From Methylobacteriaceae bacterium (GTDB lineage: Bacteria; Pseudomonadota; Alphaproteobacteria; Rhizobiales; Beijerinckiaceae), in NCBI GenBank assembly GCA_947444195.1, contig CANEZL010000015.1:1-64000 (forward strand): DNA of 64,000 nucleotides, read 5' to 3'. This document shows positions 1 to 8,554 of this stretch, one piece after another. The first letter of the stretch is position 1; the number at the start of each line of letters is the position of its first letter. The notes under the pieces were generated by a model that did not search any database, was not told where the DNA came from, and was given only the letters and a program-made list of their open reading frames with translations. Both the position numbers and the translations under genes were made by a program.

Positions 1-651
1 CCACCAAGCCCGTTTCCAGACCCAGCGAAGAGCTTCCTGAAAGACAACCGTGTCGGCCCTATCGTCTCACGCCCCAGCCTAAGCCAGAGCCGCAAGAGAC
101 AACGCCGCCCACGCTTCCCTTCCTCAAATACAAACCTGTCAAAGAGCAGTCGAACCGGAAAACCGGATCGGAAAGACCCGCCGCCGCCGGACCCGCAAAA
201 CTCAGGGCATCCACCCCGAAATCCGCTTGCCCGCCTTGGCAAACCCTGATACCAACCCCGCCTAAGCAAAGGTCCGTCCCAGCGGTGCAGGGCGTCTAAA
301 GCCCCAACTGAACCCTGTCAACCCCGGCTCGAGCCCCGCGCATCGCGGAGTGCCGAACCAACCCGACAGGTTCAACCGAAACGACAGCAGACCACCCGGC
401 TTCCGTAACCGGATCGTCTCGCCAGCAGTCTCGGAAGAAGCGTCGGCGCCCGGTCCACTTCCGCGGCCGGCGCCGATGAACAGGGGTATAGGCGCCTTCC
501 CGCGGACCGTCAAGCGCAAAAACCGAGCGCAGAAACCCTGCCTGACGATTCCCCTTGTCGGCCCCTCCCCGCAGCGGCGCTTGCAGCCGCCGCGGCTTCG
601 TCCGCTCGGCCAGGCCCTCGGCAGGCCCTCAGGCGGCCCGGCTTCCGCGCC
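1..651. other. Left-edge stretch without a convincing gene
   Basis: Reading frames stay open from the left edge on the + strand (one to about 249, another to about 299). Their third codon positions are not GC-rich, unlike every confident gene in this window, and the encoded peptides are proline-, arginine- and lysine-rich without a recognisable domain. The stretch is C-rich on the + strand and visibly lower in GC than its surroundings. It could be the tail of a gene outside the window, a decayed gene, or a long spacer downstream of the TonB receptor gene. No RNA gene was recognised. Confidence 0.4.
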
Positions 652-2913
652 TCACCACTTGTAGCTCAAGCTCGCGGTGAGACGGCGGGCCTCGCCGTAG
701 AAGCAGGCCGCCGTCGACTGGCAGACGGTGACGTAGCGCTTGTCGGCGATGTTCTGCGCGTTCAGCGCGATGCGCCAGTTGTCGAAGTTGTAGTGCACCA
801 CCGCGTCGAACAGCACGCGCTCGGGTACGGTCAGCGTGTTGGCGGTGTCGGCGAAGGAGCGGCCGACATAGCGCGCGCCGCCGCCGAAGCCGAGGCCGGC
901 CCAGGGACCCGTCGGGATCGTGTAGTCCGCAAACAGCGTGGCCAGGGTCTCCGGCGTGGCCGTCGGCGCGCGGCCGATCACGCCCACATCGCCGCGGGTC
1001 ACCTCGATGTTGAAGGTCGTGAAGGAGGCGGTGACGTTGAGGTTCGGCATCAGGTTGGCGACGAACTGCGCCTCGAAGCCGCGGGAGCGCGTCTCGCCGA
1101 GCTGGAGCTGGTTGTTCACGTTGCTCGGATCGGCCGTCAGCGTGTTGGCGAGCGACAGGTCGAAGGCAGCCAGCGTCACGAAGGCGTCGAAGCCCGGCGG
1201 CTGGTACTTCACGCCGACCTCGTACTGGTCGCCCGTCGTCGGCTTGAACGGCTGGCTGAAGGCGTTGGTGCCGACCTGCGGGTTGAAGAAGCTCGCGTAG
1301 GAGACGTAGGGCGCCAGCCCGAAGTCGAAATTGTAGATCAGGCCGTAACGCTGGGTGCCGGCATTGGCCGACTGGCGCGTGACCGTGCTGGCGAGCAGGT
1401 TGTTGACCTCGTTCGAGGTGAAGTCGCCGCGGCCCGAGAGCACCAGGGTCAGTTCGGGGGTGAGCTTGATCTGGTCCTGCGCGTAGACGCCGAGTTGCTG
1501 GAAGACGTCGCGGTTGATGAGGTAGGGCGTCACCGCCGCCGTCGGCGAACCGTAGTTCGGCGCCAGGGTGTTGAAGCTGGCGATCGGGAAGCCGGTGCCC
1601 TGATTGTCGTTCAGCTGGAAGTTCTTGTAGTCGAGGCCGACCAGGAACGTGTGCTGGAACAGACCGTCGTTGAACCGAGCGACGGCGTTGTTGTCGACGG
1701 CGAACAATCCGGCCCGCGAGGTGGCCCGGAAGCGGTAGCGCTGGATCTGCGTCTGCGTCAGCGGGTCGGCATAGTAGAATGGGAAGGCGAAGCCGGCACC
1801 GAAGGAATTGTCATAGGATTCGGTGTAGGCGTAGCGCAGGTTCTGCCGGAACGTCCACGTGTCGTTGAAGACGTGCTCGAACTCGTAGCCGACATTGTAC
1901 TGCGTGCGACGATAGACGTTGTTGACCGGATCCTGAATATTGAAGCTGCGCGGGATGCGCAGACCGAGCGCCTGCGGACGCACGGTGCCGTAATAGGGCA
2001 GGAAGGCGTTGATGCGGCCGGTGTCGTCGTACTGGACGCTCGACAGGAAGGTGAAGGTCGTCGCCCCGTCCGGCTTGTAGGTGAAGCTCGGCGCGATGTA
2101 GCCGCGGTTCTCGTCGAGGCCGTCCACCTGCGTGCCGCCCTGCCGGCCGATGCCGGTGAGGCGGTAGAACCAGTGACCCTCCTTGTCGGCGGGGCCTCCG
2201 AGATCGAAGCCGAGATATTTCTGCCCGAAGGAACCGCCGCCGACCTCCACGTAATTGAGCGGCTCGAGCGGGGGCTTCTTGCTGACGATGTTGATCAGGC
2301 CGCCGGGGCCGCCCTGGCCGAACAGCACGGCAGCGGGGCCGCGCAGGATATCGATGCGCTCGACGCCGAACGGGTCGACCTTGTAGCCGGCAAAGCCGAA
2401 ATTGAAGAGCTGCAGCCCGTCCCGGTAGAGGCCGGTGTCGCTGGCGGTGAAGCCGCGGATCTGGAAGAAGTCGAAGCGCGAATCCGGACCGAAGGCGTTG
2501 CCGTAGACGCCGGCCGAGTAGCTGATCGTCTCACCGATCTGCACGGGCTTCAAGGCATCGAGCTGCTGGCGCCCGATCACGGTGACCGATTGCGGCGTCT
2601 CGATCAACGGCGTGTCGGTCTTGGTCGAGGTGAGCGTGCGCTTGGCGACGTAGCCGTCGATCGGACCGCGCGGATTCTCGCGTGCCACCACCGCGCGGAC
2701 CGTGGACGCCCCTTGGGTGGGGCCACCCTGCGTCTCGACGCTGAGTTCTTCCAGACGGACGCTGCCCTGAGCGGAGGGCCGGCCGACCCCGGCCGCGGGC
2801 GACGTGGCCTGCTGGGCGGAGGCGGCCGTGGCGAGCGCGGCGAGCGAGACGCCCGACAGGACGCGCAGGGCCGCGGTGCGGCGGAGAATCGGGAGACGAG
2901 GGATCGCGGACAT
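652..2913 (-). CDS. TonB-dependent siderophore receptor
   Basis: 753-aa outer-membrane receptor that should import ferric siderophores using energy from TonB-ExbBD. An Ala-rich signal peptide (about residues 1-33, ending TAASAQQ) is followed by an N-terminal extension, then a plug domain (about 95-215) with the segment TPLIETPQSVTVI and the typical RGPAAVLFGQGGPGGLIN stretch, and then a 22-strand-type barrel. It ends in the aromatic residue Trp (SLSYKW), as expected for BAM-assembled porins. Length and order fit the ferrichrome/FhuA-FoxA siderophore receptor family; the substrate cannot be read from sequence. An Irr-like iron control element lies 61-77 bp upstream of the start, which supports iron regulation. 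No TonB or ABC transporter genes are adjacent, so it relies on components encoded elsewhere. Confidence 0.95.
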   Translation of the reverse strand: MSAIPRLPILRRTAALRVLSGVSLAALATAASAQQATSPAAGVGRPSAQGSVRLEELSVETQGGPTQGASTVRAVVARENPRGPIDGYVAKRTLTSTKTDTPLIETPQSVTVIGRQQLDALKPVQIGETISYSAGVYGNAFGPDSRFDFFQIRGFTASDTGLYRDGLQLFNFGFAGYKVDPFGVERIDILRGPAAVLFGQGGPGGLINIVSKKPPLEPLNYVEVGGGSFGQKYLGFDLGGPADKEGHWFYRLTGIGRQGGTQVDGLDENRGYIAPSFTYKPDGATTFTFLSSVQYDDTGRINAFLPYYGTVRPQALGLRIPRSFNIQDPVNNVYRRTQYNVGYEFEHVFNDTWTFRQNLRYAYTESYDNSFGAGFAFPFYYADPLTQTQIQRYRFRATSRAGLFAVDNNAVARFNDGLFQHTFLVGLDYKNFQLNDNQGTGFPIASFNTLAPNYGSPTAAVTPYLINRDVFQQLGVYAQDQIKLTPELTLVLSGRGDFTSNEVNNLLASTVTRQSANAGTQRYGLIYNFDFGLAPYVSYASFFNPQVGTNAFSQPFKPTTGDQYEVGVKYQPPGFDAFVTLAAFDLSLANTLTADPSNVNNQLQLGETRSRGFEAQFVANLMPNLNVTASFTTFNIEVTRGDVGVIGRAPTATPETLATLFADYTIPTGPWAGLGFGGGARYVGRSFADTANTLTVPERVLFDAVVHYNFDNWRIALNAQNIADKRYVTVCQSTAACFYGEARRLTASLSYKW

Positions 2914-2973
2914 GGGGAATCCAAGGCAGCCGGACGCGCGGCCCGAACCGGGCCCGTCCGCGCCGCTGCGCAG

Positions 2974-2990
2974 TTTAGAATGATGCTAAG
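2974..2990 (-). promoter_or_regulatory. Irr-type iron control element (ICE) upstream of the TonB receptor
   Basis: The 17-bp sequence TTTAGAATGATGCTAAG matches the ICE consensus TTTAGAA-N3-TTCTAAA at 12 of 14 defined positions. It lies 61 bp upstream of the receptor start codon, in the spacer between the receptor and the hydrolase gene. Irr binds such boxes in Rhizobiales to control iron genes. Binding here is inferred from the motif and its position only. Confidence 0.65.
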
Positions 2991-3167
2991 TTGGTGAAAT
3001 CGTTCGGCTTTTCGAGTCCGGCCTACGCCGCCGACCCGGCCTGCACAAGAGTGCATGCACGCGCGCACTCGGATCGCGCGGCCTGTGTGACCGTCCTGTC
3101 ACAACCGCCGGGGCGGCCGGGCGCGCCTCCGCGCGGAACCGCGGCGCGGCGCCGTCGTCCGAGACGG

Positions 3168-4412
3168 TTACCGGGCCCGCCCGGTGATCCAGCCGATCAG
3201 GGCGCCGGCCACCTGATCGCTGTTCTTCTCCAGCATCATCATGTGGCCGTTGCCGCGGATGCCGGCCTCGACGAGGCGCAGGGTGTCGGGTCGGGCGCCG
3301 GCCTGCTCCAGGAAGGCCGCGGTGCACCCGTCGGTGGGGGCGCGGAAGGAGGCTTCCGCGGTGACGATCACGGCGGGCACGCGGGCGAGGTTCGGCAGCT
3401 TGCGGGCGGGCTCCCCCTGCAGCCAGCAGCGGATGCGGCCCTCGGCCGTGGGCGCCTTGGCCTGGACCACGGTGAGGTCCTCGGGCGCGTTCACCGGCGG
3501 CACGAAGGCCAGGGGCATCCGGGTGATGCCGTAGGCGCGGGCGCGGCCCTCGCCGCTGCGCTCCCAGAAATCCTTGCCGCCGCGGAAGCGCACGTCGAAG
3601 AAGGGCGGGCCGTTCGGCTCCACCGCCACATGCGCCTTCACGAGATCGGGCCGCTGGTCCGAGACCGCCCAGCCGAACAGGGCGCCCTGCCCGTGGGTCA
3701 GCAGGATCGCGGGCCCGACCCGCTCCACCAGGGCGAGCAGCGCCGGGGTGACGAGTTCCTCGGTCTGCTGGCTGTTGGCGAGGTAGGGCACTTGGCTCGC
3801 CATGAACTGGTCGAAGGCGGGGTTGCCCTGCACCCCCGCGCCCCCCGGCCACTGGGTATGGAGCTTGGCCTGCGGGAACAGGTCGTAGACCTCCTGCCCC
3901 GTATAGGTCTCCTCCAGCGTCCGCGCCGAGAGCCGGGTATAGGGGCCGTAGACCTCGGGATTGGTGCCCGAGCGCCCGCGCCCGACCTGATCCACCACGT
4001 AGACCTGGAAGCCGCGCTCCACGAAGGTCTGGGCCCAGCCGGGCCGCCCGTCCGGCGTGCCGAGAAAGTTCACGCCCGTCTGCGCGACCCCGTGCACCAT
4101 GATCACCGGATAGGGCTGCGTGACCTCCGCGGGGCGGCGGGACTGCACGAACATCTGCCCCACCATCACGGTCTTGTCCTCGACCCGCTGGTAGCGCCCG
4201 CCGATGAAGAAGTAGCCGGCCACCGTCGGCCCGCGGGGGGCCTTGACCTCCCTGGTCTCCCTGGTGGCCTCCTGCGCGCCCGCGGGCACCGGCGCCGCGG
4301 CGAGCAGCGCGAGCAGCGCCGCGCGGCGGGCCCGGCCGCGCAGTCCGGCGGAACGGCGCGGCGCCTCCCTCCGCGTGGGGCCCGCTCCGGTTGCGCCCGC
4401 CATTCCCGTCAT
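3168..4412 (-). CDS. Secreted alpha/beta-hydrolase-fold protein, nucleophile Ser missing
   Basis: 414-aa protein with an N-terminal signal peptide (RRAALLALLAAAPVPAGAQ). It has the alpha/beta-hydrolase layout of the esterase family that includes the Alcaligenes esterase: oxyanion-hole region PVIMVHG (about residue 100), a VVDQVGRGRSG strand-turn, a nucleophile-elbow region and a C-terminal GNGHMMMLEKN segment carrying the expected catalytic His. The elbow reads THGQGALFG where relatives typically have THSQGG, so the catalytic Ser appears to be Gly. The gene may encode a non-catalytic or altered protein. The start at 4412 is preferred over the longer frame (4481) because GGGGAGAAGG sits just before it and the signal peptide then follows closely. 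It is transcribed towards the TonB receptor. Confidence 0.8.
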   Translation of the reverse strand: MTGMAGATGAGPTRREAPRRSAGLRGRARRAALLALLAAAPVPAGAQEATRETREVKAPRGPTVAGYFFIGGRYQRVEDKTVMVGQMFVQSRRPAEVTQPYPVIMVHGVAQTGVNFLGTPDGRPGWAQTFVERGFQVYVVDQVGRGRSGTNPEVYGPYTRLSARTLEETYTGQEVYDLFPQAKLHTQWPGGAGVQGNPAFDQFMASQVPYLANSQQTEELVTPALLALVERVGPAILLTHGQGALFGWAVSDQRPDLVKAHVAVEPNGPPFFDVRFRGGKDFWERSGEGRARAYGITRMPLAFVPPVNAPEDLTVVQAKAPTAEGRIRCWLQGEPARKLPNLARVPAVIVTAEASFRAPTDGCTAAFLEQAGARPDTLRLVEAGIRGNGHMMMLEKNSDQVAGALIGWITGRAR

Positions 4413-4609
4413 GCCTTCTCCCCGGCCCGCCAGGCCGCCGCCCTTATCGCGACAAATGGAATTCAGAGCCAGCCGTCGCACGCCACTGCGACGGCCGTTT
4501 GAAACGCGCGGGGCCCGAGGGCTCTACCGCCGATGTCCCGGGCGGTTTCCCCGGCGCCGGCGCCCGCGTTGACCGCCCATTAACCGTGCTGGCCTACCCC
4601 TCGTTAACC

Positions 4610-6502
4610 ATGCGGTCGACCGGGCCGTCGCGTGCGGCCCGGTCGACCGGCGCGGACGCGGCACGCGGACGCGGCGAGCGGACGAGGGTGGAGCTGGTGC
4701 GGGGCGTCGACGACGAGGACGGGGCGGGGAGCGGCACGCGGCGCGCGAAGCGCCGGGCGACGGGCGTGCCCGCCCTGCTGACCCCTGCCCTGCTCGCCGC
4801 GCCCGCCCTGCTGGCGGTCCTGGCCGCGCCGGCGAGCGCGCAGCTGCGCCGCGCCGATCCCGCCGCCCTCTCCGGCACGCCCGCCGGCGACGGGGCCGAG
4901 GGCGCCGAGGCGGCCGGCGCCCTCGGCCCCCCACCCCTCGGCTCCAGCCTGCGCCGCGGGAGCCCGGACGGGGGCGGACAGGCCCCCCCGCCCCCGCTCG
5001 CCCTGCCCCCCGCGCGGGCCGACGCCCCCGCGGAGCCGAGCGGCTTCAATCCCAACAGCGTGCGCGACCTGCGCACCCGCACCCCCGTGCTGCGGCCGGG
5101 CGGCGTCGGCAGCAGCGCGCAGGCCCTGTCGGCCCTGCTGCGGCGGCGCGCGGCGCCCTTGCGCCGGATCGGATTCCCCACCCGCACGCCGGTGCGGTCG
5201 GTGACCCAGGTCTCCGGAACCGCCCTGCGGCTGACCCCCGTGGTCCAGAACCCGGTGGTCGGCGTGCCCCTGTCCCAGCCCCTGCCGAGCCCGATCCTCG
5301 GCCTGGTGACGCCGGGCTCCCTGCTCCTCAACGGCCTGCGCCGGCCCCTGGCGACGGACGACGCCTACGCGCCCCTCGGGCTCAAGGTCGGGACCTTCAC
5401 GCTCCTGCCGGCCTTCACCCAGAGCCTCGGCTACGACACCAACCCGGACCAGGTCACCGCGCGCGCGGCCAGGGGGTCGGTGGCCTCGCGCAGCGAGGCC
5501 GAACTCGCCTTCCGCAGCGACTGGGCGGCCCACGAACTCGCGGGCGAACTGCGCGGCAGCTACCTCGAATACCCGCAGAACGAGGCGGCGAGCCGCCCGA
5601 ACGCCGCGGGCGTGGTGCGGCTGCGCGTCGACGCCACCCGCGACCTGCGCCTCGACGCGGAAGGGCGCTTCCTCGTGGACAGCCAGCGCATCGGCAGCGC
5701 CGACCTCCAGGCCACCACGGCGACGAGCCGCCCGCTCATCCTCAGCTACGGCACCTCGCTCGGCGCGACCCAGAGCTTCAACCGGCTGTCGGTCTCCCTC
5801 CGGGGCTCGGTGGACCGCTTCACCTTCGAGGACGCCCAGCTCGCCGGCGGCACCGTGCTCAACCAGAGCGACCGCAACCAGAACCAGTACGGCCTGCGCC
5901 TGCGCACGGCCTACGAGATCTCCCCCGCCGTCAGCCCCTTCGTGGACGTGCTGGCCGATACCCGCGTCTACGACCTCGCCCGGGACGCGAGCGGCCTGCG
6001 CCGGGATTCGGACGGCGTCGGCGTCATGGTGGGCGCGGCCTTCGCGCTCGCCCGCACCGTCACGGGCGAGGTCTCGGCGGGGCTGCAGCACCGCACCTAC
6101 CGCGACCCGTCCCTGCGCGACATCAACGCGCCCCTCCTCAACGCGGCGCTGGTCTGGTCGATGAGCCCCCTGACCACGGTGCGCCTCGGCGCGATCACCA
6201 GCGTCACCGAGACCAGCATCGCGGGCTCCAGCGGCGCGGTGACGGAGACGGCCACGCTGGAGCTGCAGCACGACCTCCTGCGCAACCTCTCGATCACGGT
6301 GGGCGGGGCCTACCTGCGCAACGTCTACCAGGGCGTGCCAATCAGCGAGACCGGCTTCTCGGCCACCGCACGGCTCGACTACCGCTTCACCCGCTGGCTG
6401 ACCCTGCGCGGCAGCTACATCTACCAGCAGCTCGACAGCACGGTGGCCAGCGCGAGCTTCCACGGCAACACCTTCCTGCTGGGCCTGCGCGTGAACCCGT
6501 GA
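4610..6502 (+). CDS. Putative outer-membrane beta-barrel protein (BBP2-like)
   Basis: About 630-aa exported protein. A signal peptide (LLAAPALLAVLAAPASAQ) is followed by a 150-200-residue Pro/Ala-rich low-complexity segment, then a C-terminal half rich in alternating hydrophobic and polar strands (for example GYDTNPDQ, SLRGSVDRFTFED, DYRFTRWLTLRGSY) ending VNP. The layout, and especially the GYDTNP segment at the first strand, resembles the putative beta-barrel porin 2 family, often linked to polysaccharide export. That link is family knowledge, not shown here. The reading frame is open further upstream to 4391. ATG 4610 is the first ATG before the signal peptide, and a GTG near 4688 is possible. 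Confidence 0.75.
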   Translation: MRSTGPSRAARSTGADAARGRGERTRVELVRGVDDEDGAGSGTRRAKRRATGVPALLTPALLAAPALLAVLAAPASAQLRRADPAALSGTPAGDGAEGAEAAGALGPPPLGSSLRRGSPDGGGQAPPPPLALPPARADAPAEPSGFNPNSVRDLRTRTPVLRPGGVGSSAQALSALLRRRAAPLRRIGFPTRTPVRSVTQVSGTALRLTPVVQNPVVGVPLSQPLPSPILGLVTPGSLLLNGLRRPLATDDAYAPLGLKVGTFTLLPAFTQSLGYDTNPDQVTARAARGSVASRSEAELAFRSDWAAHELAGELRGSYLEYPQNEAASRPNAAGVVRLRVDATRDLRLDAEGRFLVDSQRIGSADLQATTATSRPLILSYGTSLGATQSFNRLSVSLRGSVDRFTFEDAQLAGGTVLNQSDRNQNQYGLRLRTAYEISPAVSPFVDVLADTRVYDLARDASGLRRDSDGVGVMVGAAFALARTVTGEVSAGLQHRTYRDPSLRDINAPLLNAALVWSMSPLTTVRLGAITSVTETSIAGSSGAVTETATLELQHDLLRNLSITVGGAYLRNVYQGVPISETGFSATARLDYRFTRWLTLRGSYIYQQLDSTVASASFHGNTFLLGLRVNP

Positions 6503-6541
6503 GGCCGCCGGCGCGGCCCCGACCGGCGCGCGCCCCGCGGA

Positions 6542-7651
6542 TCAGGCGGCGAGCCCGCGCCGGCCGGGCATGTGGGCCGCGCCCCAGCGCCGGGCCGGCT
6601 CCTCGATGGTCCGGCACGCGAGCCAGGACAGGCCCCAGAGCAGGACGAGCACGCCGCAGGCCAGGGCATCGCCCTGCCACGGGGTGAGGCCGCCGCCCGC
6701 CTCCTCGGCGCGCTTGAGCACGGCCTTGATCACGGCGAGCACCGGGAAATGCACGATGTAGAGGGCGTAGGAGAGGCGCGCGAGGTGCTGCGCCCAAGCC
6801 CCCGACAGGACCCGGGCGAGCGGGCCCCGGTCCCGGTCCAGGCTGGCGACCAGCACCGCGCAGAGCGGGGGGGCGAGCGCCACCGCCGGCCCCCCCAGCA
6901 TCGCCACGAGCAGGAAGGCGGCCAGGACCGGGAATTGCAGCCGCGCGAGGCCCGGCGGCAGCTGCCCGGCGCTGGCGAGGCGCTCCACCAGCACCCCGGT
7001 GGCGAAGCCCGCGAGCCCGCGGATCAGACCGGGAAGGCCGATCAGGTCGAGGGTGCCGTGGACGAGGGCGAGGCCGGCGACGCAGGACAGTCCGAGCAGG
7101 GCGGCGAGGACGAGCGTCCGCGTGCTGCGGATCAGGCCGGCCCAGCGCGCCGCGGCGAACAGCCCGTAGGCCGCGATCTCGACGCTCGTGCTCCAGCTGG
7201 GCGTGTTCCAGGTGGCGGTGGCGAAGCAGAGCCAGCCCTGCGCGAGCACGACGTTGGCGGCGAGCGCGGTGAGGCTGTTCGGCCCGTCGAAGGCCGTGGG
7301 CCCGATCCCCGGATAGCCCGCCTCCAGCCCGAGCTTCAGGGCCTGCTGCAGGACGAGGACGGCGAGGGCGACGGCGTAGAGCGGATAGATGCGGAAGCAG
7401 CGCCGCCACAGGAAGAGGCCGACCGCCCGGCCGCTGTCCAGGCGCGCGCCGTAGGCCCGGGCGATCACGAAGCCCGAGAGGATGAAGAACAGATCGACGG
7501 CGAGATAGCCCCCCTGCACCAGGGCCGCCGTCCGGAAATGGCTCGGCCAGGGCAGGTGGAAGAGCACCACCCAGACCGCGGCGACCCCGCGCAGGCCGTC
7601 GAGGGCCAGGACGTGGGGCACCAGGCCGGGAACGGCGCGATCGTCCCGCAT
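6542..7651 (-). CDS. Acyltransferase family 3 membrane protein
   Basis: About 369-aa multi-pass inner-membrane protein of the OafA/NodX acyltransferase-3 family, which transfers acyl groups to surface polysaccharides or other extracytoplasmic acceptors. Visible hallmarks are HVLALDGLRGVAAVWVVLFH at the N-terminus (with the His after TM1), GYLAVDLFFILSGFV in TM2, and LSYALYIVHFPVLAVI near the C-terminus. About ten hydrophobic segments follow one another. The start at 7651 has GAGGGAG 9 nt upstream; an ATG at 7660 is too close to that site. The gene is convergent with the beta-barrel gene, leaving only a short spacer. The acceptor cannot be predicted. Confidence 0.9.
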   Translation of the reverse strand: MRDDRAVPGLVPHVLALDGLRGVAAVWVVLFHLPWPSHFRTAALVQGGYLAVDLFFILSGFVIARAYGARLDSGRAVGLFLWRRCFRIYPLYAVALAVLVLQQALKLGLEAGYPGIGPTAFDGPNSLTALAANVVLAQGWLCFATATWNTPSWSTSVEIAAYGLFAAARWAGLIRSTRTLVLAALLGLSCVAGLALVHGTLDLIGLPGLIRGLAGFATGVLVERLASAGQLPPGLARLQFPVLAAFLLVAMLGGPAVALAPPLCAVLVASLDRDRGPLARVLSGAWAQHLARLSYALYIVHFPVLAVIKAVLKRAEEAGGGLTPWQGDALACGVLVLLWGLSWLACRTIEEPARRWGAAHMPGRRGLAA

Positions 7652-8106
7652 ACCGTGCATCTCCCTCGATGCGGCCCGGCCCGCCCGCGTCCCGTCGGGC
7701 CCGCGATTGCGCATCTGCCACTGGTCAAGTCGGGTAGATCCGGAAACCGGCCCGCGCAACGAGGCAGGATTGCGGACACCTGCCCCGACCCGCGGCTTGC
7801 GTAGTCAAACCCGTTCAAACCCGTTCATGCCCTTCACGAGCCCGCCCGCGGCGGCGTCCCGCGCGCCGGCCGCAAGGGGCGGAGGAAGAGGCGGAGGAAG
7901 AGGCGGGCGTGGAGGCCGGGGAAGGGAACACGCGAAGGGGCGCGGAGGTCGGGTCCGCGCCGCCGGCGCCCTCGCGGGAGCCCCGCCGATGGAACAGGGT
8001 GCACCGGCAGGTGTTGCCCCACGAGCCATGCCACGAGCCCCGCGATCGCGGGCCCCCACAATCGCGAAGACCAGTGCATCGCGAGGACCAGTTCCAGGAG
8101 ATCCTG
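7652..8106. other. Spacer between acyltransferase and small secreted protein genes
   Basis: 455 bp between divergent genes, expected to hold both promoters. The 10-mer AAACCCGTTC occurs twice in tandem at about 7807-7826. The 7830-8060 part is purine-rich and Arg/Gly-coding in all frames, without gene-like bias. No RNA gene was recognised. Confidence 0.4.
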
Positions 8107-8364
8107 ATGAAGAGCATCCTGTTCGGCGCGGTGATCGCCGCCTCCATCGCGAGCGTCGTCCCGGCCGCAGCCCAGCGCATCGACATCGGCCCGGGCGGCC
8201 CGAGCATCGACCTGCGCTCCCGCGCCCAGCGCGAACGGGATTTCCGGCGCGAGGAGTACCGCCGGGACGAGTACCGCCGCGCCCGCGACGACCGCGGCTA
8301 CTTCCGGAACGAGCGCTACGAGGACCGCGGCGGGCGCCGCCTGCGCCGCGACTACGGCTACTGA
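8107..8364 (+). CDS. Small secreted Arg/Tyr-rich protein
   Basis: 85-aa protein. The signal peptide MKSILFGAVIAASIASVVPA ends in an AAAQ cleavage site. The mature part starts RIDIGPGGPSI and becomes highly charged, with repeated REEYRRDEYRRAR-type Arg/Tyr/Asp segments and a C-terminal DYGY. No known catalytic domain is seen. Similar short, basic periplasmic proteins are common in Methylobacterium and related genera, without known function. The frame is open upstream, but the signal peptide fixes the start at 8107. A GC-rich hairpin follows the stop at 8407-8427. Confidence 0.75.
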   Translation: MKSILFGAVIAASIASVVPAAAQRIDIGPGGPSIDLRSRAQRERDFRREEYRRDEYRRARDDRGYFRNERYEDRGGRRLRRDYGY

Positions 8365-8406
8365 TTCCCGGCGCGAACCGCGGCGCATCCCTGCGACGGA
8401 CTCCGA

Positions 8407-8431
8407 GGGGCCGGCTCTGCCGGCCCCTTGC
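8407..8431 (+). terminator. GC-rich hairpin after the small secreted protein gene
   Basis: Perfect 9-bp stem GGGGCCGGC / GCCGGCCCC with a 3-nt TCT loop, followed by TTGCCGTTG. The T-run is weak, so termination efficiency is uncertain. It separates the gene ending at 8364 from the lanmodulin-like gene. Confidence 0.5.
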
Positions 8432-8554
8432 CGTTGCGGACGGGCCCGCAGCGCAAATCCGCGCGATCCGCGCCGCCGGGGACGCCTTCCCTCTTGTGCG
8501 CCGCAGCGGGCGAAGCTAGGGGGAAGGCGCAGATTTTTTCGGGAGAAACCGGCA

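Noticed and set aside
793..2997. Long + strand open frame (734 codons) over the TonB receptor gene
   Set aside because: It is antisense to a clear receptor gene, His/Gly/Arg/Val-rich without any domain, and arises from high GC content.
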